From Ettlia oleoabundans (taxonomy: Eukaryota > Chlorophyta > Chlorophyceae > Chlamydomonadales): DNA of 21,667 nt. The notes beneath the pieces were generated by a model. It was given only the letters and a program-made list of their open reading frames with translations. It was not told where the DNA came from and did not search any database. Within the stretch, counting starts at the first letter, position 1. The number at the start of each line of letters is the position of its first letter. Made by a program: the position numbers and the translations under genes. Below are positions 1 to 11,058 of this stretch, in pieces. The DNA lies in assembly GCA_019693395.1 (NCBI GenBank), contig JAAMXP010001751.1, positions 1 through 21,667 on the forward strand, written 5' to 3'.

Positions 1-25
1 ACCCCACCCCTTGTGCTCTGTCCAG

Positions 26-913
26 GCTGCGAGGAGGTGATGCAGCTGTATGAGGCGGGCTACGAGATTGCTGACCACACGCTCAACCACGAGAGTCTGC
101 CGGGCAGGGACTACGACTTTGTGGCGCAGGAGATTGCGGGAGCCCGCGACAAGATTGCAGAGTGCGGCGTCCCAAAAGTGGGTGGGCGGGTGGCGCTAGG
201 TAATCTACGGTGGTCTGGTCTGTCTGGTCTGCTTTCCTGACGCGCAAAAATACAGTTGGCTGGCAGCTGTTCAAACACCATGGCGAGGCATGCCTGTCTG
301 TCTGGTCGCCTGTCCTCCCACCCCTGCTGCAACAAACTAATCACGCCCCCCACCCCCACCCACCCTTGCCTAGTGTAGGAGGACATTGTGGGTTTCCGCT
401 CCCCCTACCTTAACACTGGGTCCACGGTACGGGAGGTGCTGTACGACTACGGATTCCTGTACGACTCCTCTCTCGTTGAGGACTGGCAGCACTCAGTGTC
501 CCAGGGATTCCAAAACCGCGTCTGGCCCTGGGACCTGGAATACGGGATCCCCATAAACTGCTCCATGTGCGTGAGTCCATGCACACACCCCTGCACCCAG
601 CTGTGCATGGAGGGCTGAATGTGTCTGTTCCACCTGGCAGCAGCGGTCTGCGGTCATAAGAGGATCAGCTGTCAAGGATAGTTGATATGTGGCAGCGACT
701 TTGCACTTTGCTGGATCTGTGTCGACCATGCGCCAGCTGATTATGCTGCTGTTGCCCGACATGTACATTGCACTGTTTCCCTTCCCTATTGCAGAGCGGA
801 CTTGGTCCAGGACGGCACGACTCAGGAGTGCAATGCCACCGAGGAGTGGCCGGGGCTGATGGAGGTGCCAGGTGGGCAGCCAGACAGCACGGTGCCTCCA
901 TCAAGCCTGCCCG

Positions 914-997
<84 letters not shown>

Positions 998-2178
998 CAT
1001 TCAACTTTCGTGCCCATCTTGCCGTCATACACACCTCGTCTCTATGCCATCAAGCTGGGAGTGGCCGCATTATGATCGAGTTTATCATTCATCACTCATG
1101 GCTGCCACCTGGGGACCTTCTGCCTGTGCAGTGTGGCGCTACAGCAACGCCAGCGGCTTCCAGTGTGACCTGCCCTACGCAATGGACCCTGGGTGGAATT
1201 ACGACTGCATGTGCATGTGAGTGATGGAGGCGCACAGATGCCTTGTGCACACTGGCATGTGCATGGTGATTTAATGATGGTTGGTTGTAAGACTCTGCTT
1301 CAGCATGCGCCTGACATGTGCCAGGCAATTGAGGTTCAGCGCTGCCCAAATGTAAACAAAACTGTAAGCATGGCCTCCCAACGCTGCTAAGTTTCCTCGG
1401 CGTGGCTGTGCCTGAACAAACTTCCTTTGTTGTGTTGTGTTTCATTCTCGTCGCAGGAACGACACCCACAGCACTTTTAACATCCTGAAGTCGCAGTTTG
1501 ATGCTGCTTACAATGGCAACCGGGCTCCCTTCCCCGTGTTCATCCACATCTACTGGCTCAAGGCGGCAGACAACAGCGACGACCTCGAGCAATTCGTGGG
1601 TGAGCAGGAGGTAGCAGCAATTATGGTGCTGGTTGTGTGGTATCTCATGGTAATGGGAACAGCGGATTTGGTACACGGTGTTCGTGAGCAGGAAATTGGG
1701 GCTGATGGCGGCAGAAACGGCACGCATTGCTCAGCATTCTGTGCCCCCTCATGTCCGACTTGGGCGACTCTTATCCTCCCCTTCGTTTCGTCATCGCGTG
1801 CGGCTGAGCCTGCTTGCCTGTCCACTAAATAGCCTGCCAGCGTGCCTGCCTTCATGTGTTCCCCTCCCTCACTGCTCAGCCAGACTGCACCCACATCCTA
1901 GTGCCCCCTGTACCCTCCCTGCCGCTGCCCTGCATTTGTGAGCGAGCACAGCCTGGCCCTGATCTGGCTCCTGCCCCTCTCCTCCCTGCCTTTCCGCAGA
2001 CTACACCCTCACTTTACCGGACGTCTATTACGTTACCATCCGCCAGCTGCTGGGCTGGATGCAGAACCCGGTGCCCAAGGACCAACTCACACCCGAGATG
2101 CTGGGCTGCGGCAGCCCAGGGGGGGCACCAGGCATAATAGCGGAGGAGCGGCGGCGGCAGCAGCGGCGGCGGGTGTGA
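26..2178 (+). CDS. CE4 polysaccharide (chitin-like) deacetylase, 5' end outside the window
   Basis: Six exons are visible: 26-177, 379-566, 795-871, 1132-1216, 1457-1599 and 2000-2178. All junctions are GT-AG and agree in phase, giving 273 residues and a TGA stop. The product belongs to the NodB/CE4 family, metal-dependent enzymes that remove acetyl groups from chitin-like glycans. Seen directly: the metal-binding DHTLNH motif (73-90), the active-site strand GFRSPYL (391-411), a WPGLMEVP block in exon 3, and the late strand FPVFIHIYWL in exon 5 with a conserved His. The first catalytic motif with its Asp pair, and any signal peptide, must lie left of the window. The C-terminus is an Arg/Gln-rich tail ending RRRQQRRRV. 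Chlorella walls are known to contain chitin-like glycan, so a wall or secretory role is likely but inferred. The layout resembles eukaryotic chitin-deacetylase-like proteins more than short bacterial NodB proteins. Confidence 0.86.
913..998. repeat. (GCCT)n microsatellite in an intron of the deacetylase gene
   Basis: About 21 nearly perfect tandem copies of the tetranucleotide GCCT (AGGC on the other strand) fill the middle of intron 872-1131. The array generates spurious open frames on both strands (Pro-Ala-Cys-Leu and Gly-Arg-Gln-Ala repeats), which are not genes. Confidence 0.95.
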
Positions 2179-2519
2179 GCATGTGCCGGTTGTTGGTGAA
2201 GTAAGATGCTGTCAACTGGCTCAATTTGGGGGTTCCTAAGATTATTGAGAAGCCTACTGCTGCAATGGATCATTGTTGGGTTTTCTGCCTTCAACCCTTG
2301 GCATGTGACGAGGGTGTGCTCCGCTGGCAACCGATGCTGCTCATCATCCAGTTGGAAAGTGGATGCTCTCAATCTCGGTTCCTCTCTTCTGGTACTCATT
2401 CTTGATTCTCTTGCGGCCAATATTCCAAACTGGAGTGTAAGTTTTCGGAAATGCGTGCTGAGCAGGGGATGAGGAAGGAGTGGTTTGGCTTTTCATGCAG
2501 CGCTGCATCAGACATGTTG
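2179..2519. other. Convergent spacer / shared 3' UTR region
   Basis: No coding exon is visible between the stop of the plus-strand deacetylase and the stop of the minus-strand F-box gene. The plus-strand TGTAA at 2436 is only 80 bases from the F-box stop. No minus-strand TGTAA (TTACA on the plus strand) was found here. The F-box 3' UTR must enter this spacer and probably overlaps the deacetylase 3' UTR. Confidence 0.6.
2436..2440 (+). terminator. TGTAA poly(A) signal of the deacetylase gene
   Basis: TGTAA lies 258 bases after the TGA stop at 2176-2178. TGTAA is the usual poly(A) signal of core chlorophytes, so the transcript should end about 10-25 bases later. Confidence 0.6.
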
Positions 2520-5333
2520 CTACCGCCCATGTAGCGCCGCCAGCTGGTCCAGCAGAGGCCTCAGCTGAGAAGGGTCTTGCAGCTCCATCACCTCCACTCC
2601 CGCCTCCTGCAGCAGCCTCCGCACGTCGCGCTGCCGCTGTGCCTGCTGCGCCGGCTGGCCCGGCAGGCGCATGGGCCGCCATCGCCCGCCCACCAGCTGC
2701 CAGTCACCGCGGACGATGGTGGCCTGGCCACTGCCGCTGCCTCCGCCGCTGCCCCTGCTTTGCTGTGCTGTGAGTGCATCCAACGCCTCTGGCTCCAGCA
2801 ACACATGTCGCAGCTCAGGCAGAAGCAATGGAAGTGCCAGCAGCAGCGCAGCATCAATGCCTTCCCGTCCCAACAAAGCCAGCTGGTGGCAGGTGGGTGG
2901 CAGGACCAAGGCTGGACGTGATGCAGGGTCCACTGCTGCCCCAAGCGGATGCTGCGGCTGCAACAGTTGCAGCACCTGCCAATCTATAGATAGTTGGCGC
3001 ACAGTCCTGTGCACCAGCAAAAAACACGCAGGGCATGCAGGTTGTAGACAAGTAAGGCCGAGGTGGCGATAGCAGTTTACATGCCCGGTGGCTTGAGGGC
3101 ATAAAAACTGGCATCCTTTGCAGCTCACTTAAATGCCAAGGTGCTGGATCTGGATTCACCTGGGAAAAACAAGCTGGCCCTCGCCCGGCTCCTCCCCTTC
3201 CCCCTCATCGCTCGCTTCCAGCTGATTGCCGTGAGCCAGCAACCGTCGCAGTCGTCGCCGCCTGCATGACTCTCCCTGCCCTTCAAGCTGCTCCCGCACC
3301 ATCGCCTGCTGCTGCTCCGCCTGTCCTGCCTCCTGGGGCCCATCAATGCTGCTGCCACCTCCACTGCTGCCAAGCTCGCCGCTATCAAGGCCGGCAGGCA
3401 TCAGCAGGGAGCGAGGCAGCTGCTCCAGGCCGCAGCCCGACATGTCTAGGGTGGTGAGCAGCGCCATGCGGCCGATTATCAAGTCAAAGGACTCGTCGCT
3501 GCCGTGCAATGGCCACCGTCTGCAGACATGGGCAAGCAGAACAGGTGTTGATGGCAACTGAGGAGTTACGCCGGCGTGCGGGCCTTTGTGAGGGTGCATC
3601 ATCTCTCAATTCCGGCAACAGCGCCATGTGTGAATGCCATGAACCCACACTCATGCTGAGAGGCCCTTCCACAGCAAGAGCAGTAGCAGCCGCCGCAGCA
3701 GCAAGAGAAGTGTACGCACGAGCAGTCGTTGCCGCATATGGAGAGGTGCCTGAGTCGCGTGAGCTGCAGCAGCTCAGGGGGCGGCAACCAGGCCTCCTCC
3801 TCCTGATGCTCTATGCATAGGGATGTCAGCCCTGCACCAAAGTTAAAAGGAACACAAGCGCACAGGCGAGACGACGCGCGGGACACCGTATATGTTCATA
3901 GACAGCCACCATACCAACTGCAGATATAGCTCTCCAGGATGATCTGCAACATTGCAGCTTGTCCCGCTACAGTGCTTGGCTCAGTAGCAATGCCGCCCAG
4001 CTGTGCTTTGGAATCCTGCAATCAACTCACAGCCTTGGCAACTCATCTTTGTGCTGTAGTCATGACAAAGTTTACCAACCTGTGAGTTGCGCCAAGCAAT
4101 CGTATTCCGTCAGCAGGATGCCCTCGCTCACCACCCCGCGCCTGATGGCCAGGCTGCGCAGCTGCGTGAGCTGCGACAACTGTGGCGGCAGTGTGTCCCG
4201 GATGCAACCAAGCTCAACAGCCTGGATGCCTGGCGGAAGCCTGCAGCAAAGGCAGCAGGATACGGGAACAAGATTTGCATGTTTATTGCCCTGCTCAGTG
4301 AATTTCAATGGCATGGACCCACAGACACGTGGTGGCCCGTTACTGCAATAGCACCTGCAGCAATTTGTACAATTGATGCTCATGGCATGACATTGCAATA
4401 AGGGTTTGAGGCACGCTTTGCAGCCAGCACGCCTTCATGCCACCTGACCTGACCTGACATGCTCCTGCAGCGCCACCGCTTGCTTTGCCTCCAGCCTGAG
4501 GCTGCTCAGCTGCACCAGCGGCGACAGGTCCCCATGCAGCGACAGGCCGCCCTCCATGCTGCACAGCGCCAGCTCACGCAGCTGGGACAGCCGCGGCAGC
4601 CAGGCACCCGCCCAAAACCTGGGTGTGGCAGCATGGGGGCAGGCACCGTCGTAGATTAGGTCCACCCCCCCGCAGCCTGGCATCAAGCAGGCACACACCC
4701 AGCACAGCCCCCCACACTGTGGTGCTGATGCCCCCAGATCCCTCCCACCTCCTCAGCCCCGGCCCTTGCAGCCCCCGAGGTACCACCAGAACCAGCGTCC
4801 TCACCCGCGGTTTGTTGTTAAGCTCAGCGTTCTCAGCGTCCCGGCTGCTGCTAGTGCCACTTGGGAGACGGCTTTGAGTGCTGCAGGCTGGCAGTCGGGA
4901 GGCACCCGAGCAGAGATGACTAGGCTTTCTGTGGCTGCAGCATGCCGCTGCGCCCAGGCAGCCAGCGACAGCAGGCGGCGCAGCTCTGAGCGGCGAGTGC
5001 CGTCGCGGTGAGTGGAAAACTCGACACGGCGCCACATGCCCGGCCGCTCCGCCACGACTCGCCAGCCCTGCGCGTGCATGCAAGTGATGCTGAGAAATGC
5101 AAGCAAGGGATTGGGGTGTGTGTGTGATGGTGGTGTGGTGTGGTGATGGTGGTGTTTGGGCGGAGGAGGGGTCCACAAACGCAGCAGGAAGCACGCGGCG
5201 GCAGGGGCAGCAGGCGGCGGCCACGTACCTTGCAAACCCCTGAAGCAGCTACTCTGCCTGTCTGACCGAGATGCACCACAACTGCTTCCACCACATCGCA
5301 GGGCAGGGACGCCCATGACGGAGTAGCCTTCAT
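2520..5333 (-). CDS. F-box / leucine-rich-repeat protein, complete
   Basis: Seven exons on the minus strand join in phase: 5333-5229, 5067-4805, 4618-4454, 4240-4080, 3831-3720, 3498-3160 and 3006-2520 (TAG). The product is 543 residues. The ATG at 5333 is preceded by an in-frame TAG at 5345-5343, which fixes the start. Residues about 5-55 form an F-box (LPCDVVEAVVVHL, then VCKGWRVVAERPGMW across the first intron). Residues about 120-380 hold irregular LRRs such as LPRLSQLRELALCSM, LSQLTQLRSLAIRRG, LLQLTRLRHLSICGN and ALLTTLDMSGCGLEQLP. Then comes a charged Glu/Gly stretch and an Ala/Leu/Gln-rich C-terminus with a Gly-Ser linker. F-box proteins dock on SKP1 in SCF ubiquitin ligases while the LRRs choose the target; the target here is unknown. 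The donor at 4453 (GTCAGG) is weak. The gene resembles the second F-box/LRR gene at 19499-21474. Confidence 0.82.
5113..5160. repeat. T/G-rich simple sequence in F-box gene intron 1
   Basis: A run of GTGTG, GATGGTG and GGTGT units lies within the first intron (5228-5068) of the minus-strand F-box gene. On the coding strand it reads as a C/A-rich tract. No function is visible beyond low complexity. Confidence 0.8.
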
Positions 5334-5550
5334 GCCTGCGGACTAGCGCATCACCTTCCGCTACAACACAACATGTAGCATCCTCTAGGGATGCTACGAT
5401 GCCGATTTCGTGTGCACAGTGGCATTATCCAACCGCATGTTGACCAACCAGCTGCATGGCAGGCTCTGGCTCGCTGCCAGCTGGGCACAGCGCAATGAGT
5501 GTCGGATGTGACTCTCCACCACGCAAAGGCTCCAGCTTTCAAAATCTGTG
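5334..5550. promoter_or_regulatory. Probable bidirectional promoter between the F-box and CtpA genes
   Basis: The start codons of the minus-strand F-box gene (5333) and the plus-strand peptidase gene (5551) face away from each other across 217 bases. Both 5' UTRs and both promoters must fit here, unless an upstream non-coding exon exists. I see no convincing TATA box, so the call rests on geometry alone. Confidence 0.45.
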
Positions 5551-8500
5551 ATGATGCTTACACAAGGCAGCAGGTCTTGCGCCACGCGCTCGGCGCTCAG
5601 CGCGCCTCGGGCCCGGCGCGCCGCAGCCACAGTGCGCTGCTTGCAAGAGCCCCGGCTGCATAACCCAGGTGTGTGGGCACCACAACTTCTGCAGCGCTGG
5701 CGTTGACCCGTTGCGTAAGTATGTGTTCTCCACGCTCGTTGGTGTCAACCTCCTAGGCCGTTCTATTGCCATGCAGGCAAAAAGCAGCCAGGTGACGCCC
5801 GGAACGCGATCACCGGTCGCCTGCAGCAGGCAGCGCTCAACGTGGGCAAGTCCCTGTTCGCCGCCGGCGCCGCCGCCACTTTGGTCCTGGGCGCCGCTGC
5901 CCCACCTGCCGGCGCAGAATACGTGCTGCGCTTCCCTATTGCCAAGGTGTGCGGGACTCGAGTTTGTGTTGTCAGCTGCTAACAAACTTGCGCTGGCAGC
6001 GAAGCTGGCATTTTGTGGAGTGCCACCCTGTCGTTGTTGACCGGCGTGGACTGACAGCTGGACGTTGATATGACACCGTGTTCCCCGCTGCCTTCTACCT
6101 GTGAATCTGCAGGAGAAGCAGCTGTATGAGGTCCAAAAAACCATGGTGGAGGCCTGGAGCATCGTCACGGAAACCTTTGTGGATGCCAGCTTCAACGGTA
6201 CAGGCAAGCTTGTTGTAGGGCAACTGTTGTGGCAGGTTATGGTCGACAGAATGGAAGGTTGTCTCTTGACTTTGAATATAAATAGCTATGCCGCAAGAAA
6301 TGAACCTGGCATGACGTGTGGCAAGCCCTATGCAGCCGTACCTGGACATTATGTGTGGCGGCACCTCATATGTACTGCTCCCCACCAGACGTCTGCCAGC
6401 CAACCCTCGTCTGCAACAAAGAGGTGGCTTTCTGACTTTGAGCAGCCCCCACCCCCACCCCACCCCGCCCCACCCCCCCCACACCACACCACACCCTTTC
6501 GTTGCAGAATGGGACAATGAACTGGTGGCAGCTCTGACTGCGGTTTCAGAGGCCCCGAGTGTGGAGGAGGCACGCAGCCAGATCCCGGAGCTGCTGGGCA
6601 AGCTTGGGGACCCCTTCACACGCTGGATCCCTGAAAAGTGAGCCCTCCAGCCCAGAAACAGCCTGTTCTGTTCTGGTCCTCTTGTGTTCTATGCTGTGCC
6701 GTCCCTTGCTCACTACGGCTGCCCCTGCCCTTTTCACTCCTCGTCTTTCCTCATCAGCAACTCCACCTTTTGTTGTGCTGCGAACCTGACCTGCAGGCAG
6801 TACCAAGATTTCCGAATCGGCAACGACGGCGCGCTGCAGGGTGTAGGCATGCTGATAGCCAGCGATCCCGCCAGCGGTCGCATGGTGGTGCTGGCTCCCA
6901 TCAAGGGATCCCCCGCTGACGAGGCAGGCATCCAGCCGGGAGACGAGGTGGGGAGTTCGCAGGCTGGTGGTCCCACAAAGTTGCTCACCTGCTTGTTCCT
7001 GCTTACCTCCCTACTCGCGCTTTGTTGGCAACCTGCGATCTGTTTGCCTGCCGTACATGAGAGTATCAAGTGCTGACGCCCTTATCAACGTGCCCCTTAC
7101 TCATCGCAGCTGCTCAATGTTGACGGCACCAGCATCAGCGGGCTGGACACAGACAGGGTGGCAGCCAAGCTGCGGGGTCAGGAGGGCTCCAGCGTGTGGG
7201 TCAAGGTGGCGCGCCGCAGACAGGTGCGCAGCTCCGATTGGAACCTGGGCACGCCACTCATCAGCTGCATGATTGCCTGCCGCCTCAGTATCGCCCACGG
7301 TTCTGCAGTGGCCACCTGCTGCTGCACATGCCTGTGCTATGTAGGAAGTACCATGGCAGGCCTTGCGCCTGCCCCCTGGCAACCCATTCTTTGTTGGCAG
7401 CGCTGTCCTCCCCAGCTGACTGCTGCTGCTCAGCCCTACCTCACTGCCCTGCAGGAGATTCCTGGTGTAGCAGGCCTGCCTGTCAGCGGGCCGGCTGTGG
7501 AGTACAAGCAGTTCCGCCTGCGGCGTGCCCAGGTTGAGCTCAACCCCGTGTTTGCCACAACAATGATGATGGATGATCACACATACGGTAGGTCACGGTG
7601 ATGGGCTGAGCAGGCTGGATACCTGTGGGCTGTGCTTTCCTCGTGCCTTTTGCCCTCCGGGGCTTTGTACAGAATCCAGGTCATGAGTTCGTACGTGCAA
7701 ACAAACAGCAGCAGGGTACCTGGACGTGGTGCTTGCTTCACCATCGCCCAGCTTGCAACTTTGCCCGAACTTCTGGTGATGCAGGCTATGTGCGCCTCAC
7801 CAACTTCAGCCAGCACTCGCCGGTCGACATGGAGCACGCCATCAGCCAGCTCAAGGTGGGGCATGGTGCAGTCAGGGCTTGCAAGGCTTATCGCTCAGCT
7901 TTGTACTTCCTGTCCTTTCCCATCGTTGCATGTTTGCAGCATTCCCCCTGCCCGCAGTGTACTTGTCTGTAGCCCAGTCGCCTGCCTGCTGACCCCCCCT
8001 GCACGCATCGAAATCTTGCCTGCTGTTGTTTCTCGACTCCGGGTTTGCAGCGTGACGGTGTGGACGGCTTCATCCTGGACCTGCGCAACAACCCTGGAGG
8101 CCTGGTGAATGCGGCGCTGGACATTGCCGGCCTGTGGATGGACGGGCCGGTGTCGGTGTTCAACGTGCAGGTGCGTGCGTGGCTTGCTTTGCTTCTTGTT
8201 TTGCGGGATGGTTGGCTGCAACTGGTCGTGCAAGCTAGCGTGCAGGTTGCAGCCTGCATTTCCGCTCAGGCAAGCAGGCATTGGCGACTTCGTCAAGTCT
8301 CGTGCAGTGCGCTACGTAGCGGCGTGCGGGCCTGTTGTGCTGCTCCTTCCCTCCTTTACTCGACACCGCCTGACACCTGCTGATCAGCTGTCACCACACG
8401 CCCGCACATCTCACCCAAACCCCCAACAATCTTTGGCGCTATGTTGAACATCTTGGCTTGCAGGATGGCGCATCGCTCGAGAGCGTGGGCCTGACGGGTA

Positions 8501-9683
8501 CCAGCAGCGCCGCCACCGACATGCCACTGGTGGTGTTGGTGAACAAGAACAGTGCCAGCGCCAGCGAGATCCTGGCGGGGGCGCTGCACGACAACCACCG
8601 TGCGGAGGTGCTGGGGGGTGAGTTGTAAGCTGCACAAGTTGCAAGCAGCTGCCGCTTCGTTGCCATGCGGATGGCTATTCTGACCTAACCCTGCCTGCAT
8701 GTACGAGTGGCCTCCGCCTGCAACACGCTCTTGACTGCTGCCCATGTGCCTGCCATGTATCGTCCTGCTGTGCTGCTAACAACTTTTCTATTTAAAATCT
8801 CCTGTCATCGTCCTACGCCGCTCGCGCCCCCCCTCACCCCCCACACACAGCTACCTCATCTCGCAAATGCAGAGTCCACCTTTGGCAAGGGCAAGATCCA
8901 GAGCGTGTTTGAGCTGGCCGATGGCTCCGCCCTCTTTGTTACCGTGGCCAAGTACAAGACCCCCGCTGGCAGCGGTGAGCTGACGCTCTGCCCCTGATAT
9001 GCATTGGGGCTGGGTCTCCATGCGCGCCAAGTGTCTTTCTATATTCCTTTGGCAGAACATGTGCGTCTGTGGCTGCTTCAACAGCCAGAACAGCACGCCC
9101 AGTTTTTATCATCACTCTGTAGTGCCATATTCTGACGCTCTTGCTCTTACGTCTGCGTGGCATCGCCCGCTTAATTGAGGCATGCAGAGATTGACCAGAT
9201 TGGCGTGCAGCCCGACCGCGCCTGCACGCCCTTGGGTGGCGGCGACGGCGAGCGGTTGTCGTCTTCCGGCATTCCTGTTGGACCAGGTGCCAGCGAGATG
9301 GTGATTGAAGAACTTTCCACAGATGGTGGGTGTGCTAGCGAGCAGGCACTTGCATGCGTGTGATTTAGTGGCGGATGTCGGCTAGTCATGCAGCCTGGAT
9401 AGCGGGCAGGTAACCCGATGGAGCCTGGCTGATTGTGCTGCACTCACTTTGGTGTGTGTCTCTGCGCGGGTGGGCGTTTGGATGGATGGGTGTTGCAGTC
9501 CCTTGTTGTTTTATTGAAGATCACATGCATCCATCTGCATTTTGCCTGCCTCCCTGCCCATCACTTCAATCCTGTGCAGACTGCGTGCTGACAGCGGAGA
9601 CCTTGCTGGAGAAGCAGGTGGAGCAGCTGCAGGTGGCCAGCCTCTTCCGCGCCCCGTCCCTGCTGGCCTCGTCACACACCTAA
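5551..9683 (+). CDS. CTPA: CtpA-type C-terminal processing peptidase, thylakoid lumen
   Basis: Thirteen exons join in phase: 5551-5668, 5777-5946, 6113-6197, 6508-6637, 6797-6947, 7110-7223, 7455-7587, 7785-7855, 8051-8170, 8464-8617, 8873-8974, 9188-9325 and 9580-9683 (TAA). They encode 529 residues. The ATG follows an in-frame TGA at 5509-5511. Family members cut the C-terminal extension from photosystem II protein D1 so the manganese cluster can assemble. Residues 1-60 are Arg/Ser/Ala-rich like a plastid transit peptide. Residues about 66-86 form a hydrophobic lumen signal ending APAGA. A PDZ domain spans about 170-255, with GVGMLIASDPASGRMVVL and AGIQPGDELLNVDG. The catalytic core includes LDLRNNPGGLV. 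Ser396 and Glu399 (NSASASEI) and Lys421 (STFGKGK) have the spacing of the known algal D1 protease Ser/Lys catalytic site. An Arg-rich linker (about 250-285) follows the PDZ. Plants have several CtpA paralogs; which one this matches is not decided. Confidence 0.93.
6445..6497 (+). repeat. C/A-rich tract ahead of CTPA exon 4
   Basis: Runs of CCCCCAC and CACAC units fill the end of the intron at 6198-6507, ending about 10 bases before the acceptor at 6507. It probably acts as the intron's pyrimidine-rich tract and is otherwise low-complexity. Confidence 0.7.
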
Positions 9684-9865
9684 TGCCCCACTTCCCTGCT
9701 CACCCACCTTCCAGCTGCCTAGCGGGCCCCAGGGCAGCTCAAATGCTGGTTGCTCACACAGTTCAAGCCCAGCAAATGCTTGAACTGCTTTGCCCATGGC
9801 ACCCCATCCCCATCCAAGACATGGCCTCACTACTAGCATGGTCTGCCTGGCATTCAGCATGAATG

Positions 9866-9870
9866 TGTAA
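9866..9870 (+). terminator. TGTAA poly(A) signal of CTPA
   Basis: TGTAA lies 183 bases after the TAA stop at 9681-9683, a typical 3' UTR length for a chlorophyte gene. Confidence 0.65.
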
Positions 9871-11058
9871 CGAGGCTGTATTGTTAGGGTGCCCTTGGCG
9901 CCTCATTTTTACCCACCCCTTGCCCTTTGCGCCATCATGCGTGTTGCAGACTGATGTTGGGATTGCCTTTCTTTGCGCCCGTGTATCATTAGCACTACTC
10001 TCAACCATGCAAGATCCTAGAGCCCGCACTGTGTCTGCTTTGCCCCTCACGTGTTCCTTGCTCTTTTTCAAACTCTCCTTCTGTTCAAATGCCTGCTGCT
10101 TGTCCTCCCTCCTGCACCCCCTTCTTGTTGATTGAACCCTGAATTTCTGTTGTTGATTGATTTGCCCGGCGGCCATCTTCCACTTTTCTATGCATGCTTC
10201 CAGCGACTGCCCCCGTCGAGATCCATCTACCTTGCCTCAGCACACACCATGCAGCCTACCTGCCCCACAGCAACAGGCTTCATAAACTCCCCCATGGCTT
10301 TTTCCATCACCCCACGCCCCCTCCCCTACTGTGCGCCAGCTTTCTCGGATGACACCAGCTTGCGCTGCATGCACATACTTGCACGTGCCCTTATACCCAC
10401 CCTAATGCCACCCCCTCCCATTTCTCTTATCCCGGTTTGCGGGGCCCTGTCCTTGCCTGCAGCGCAGCCCGTGCTGCCACCCCCTGTAGCGCCTGTACTC
10501 CTCGTCACTGGCTTGCATGCTCATGCCAGAACAAACGAACCATCACCTTTTCCCTCTCTAAGGGCTGCCCCAACGACGCTCCATCGAGGCAGCGCCGCTC
10601 GGCATGCCGCGGACCTCTGTTCATGTAATATCATGCATCCCATCCTGTTCAAGTCTGTAGTAAGCTGAATCAAAAGGCACGGAAAGTAAGTTGGAGAAAA
10701 TCAGGGTTGAGGCCGGCCACCTCTGGAGGTCCGCTCAAGGGGCACGCTGTTGACGCCCCCGCCTTGCTGGCGCTGCTGACTGTTGGTCCATGTGTGCGCC
10801 TCCTATGGCCTCCCTTGGTAACCCGGCCGCTTTCATTCTCCCAAGATCGTCCACCATTTTTAAGTGCACAACAGTACCGGCGGGGTCCACAGCTCATCAA
10901 CGACCGAGCGGGGTTTCGACAGTGCGGCCGTGACTTCCGTACCACGCTCGGAACACTTCGTTGCTCTGTGCGATCGATACCGGCGCAACGCCAGAGCTGA
11001 ACGACAGCTTGGGTCCTGGTCCTGGTGGGGTAGCTTGGGCCGCAGCCTGGCCTGCAAG
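9871..11058. other. Intergenic region, no supported gene
   Basis: The stretch is pyrimidine-rich and holds no frame that joins a neighbouring gene through good splice sites. Open frames such as 10132-10668 (+) and 10670-11299 (-) are low in protein-like character. A second TGTAA at 10624-10628 could be an alternative, very distal CTPA poly(A) signal. The last few hundred bases probably carry the promoter and 5' UTR of the CBM48 gene. Confidence 0.55.

Noticed and set aside
665..1220. Several open frames on both strands across the GCCT array
   Set aside because: They are products of the tetranucleotide repeat and conflict with the phase-consistent intron 872-1131.
1092..1727. 211-residue minus-strand open frame
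   Set aside because: It lies opposite deacetylase exons 4 and 5, whose plus-strand frame carries family motifs; it has no recognisable domain.
5539..6207. 222-residue minus-strand open frame
   Set aside because: It mirrors the leader exons of CTPA, which join in phase to the rest of a recognisable peptidase.
10132..10668. 178-residue plus-strand open frame in the CTPA-CBM48 intergenic region
   Set aside because: It is rich in Pro/Leu/Ser from a pyrimidine-rich stretch, shows no domain, and has no splice links to neighbours.
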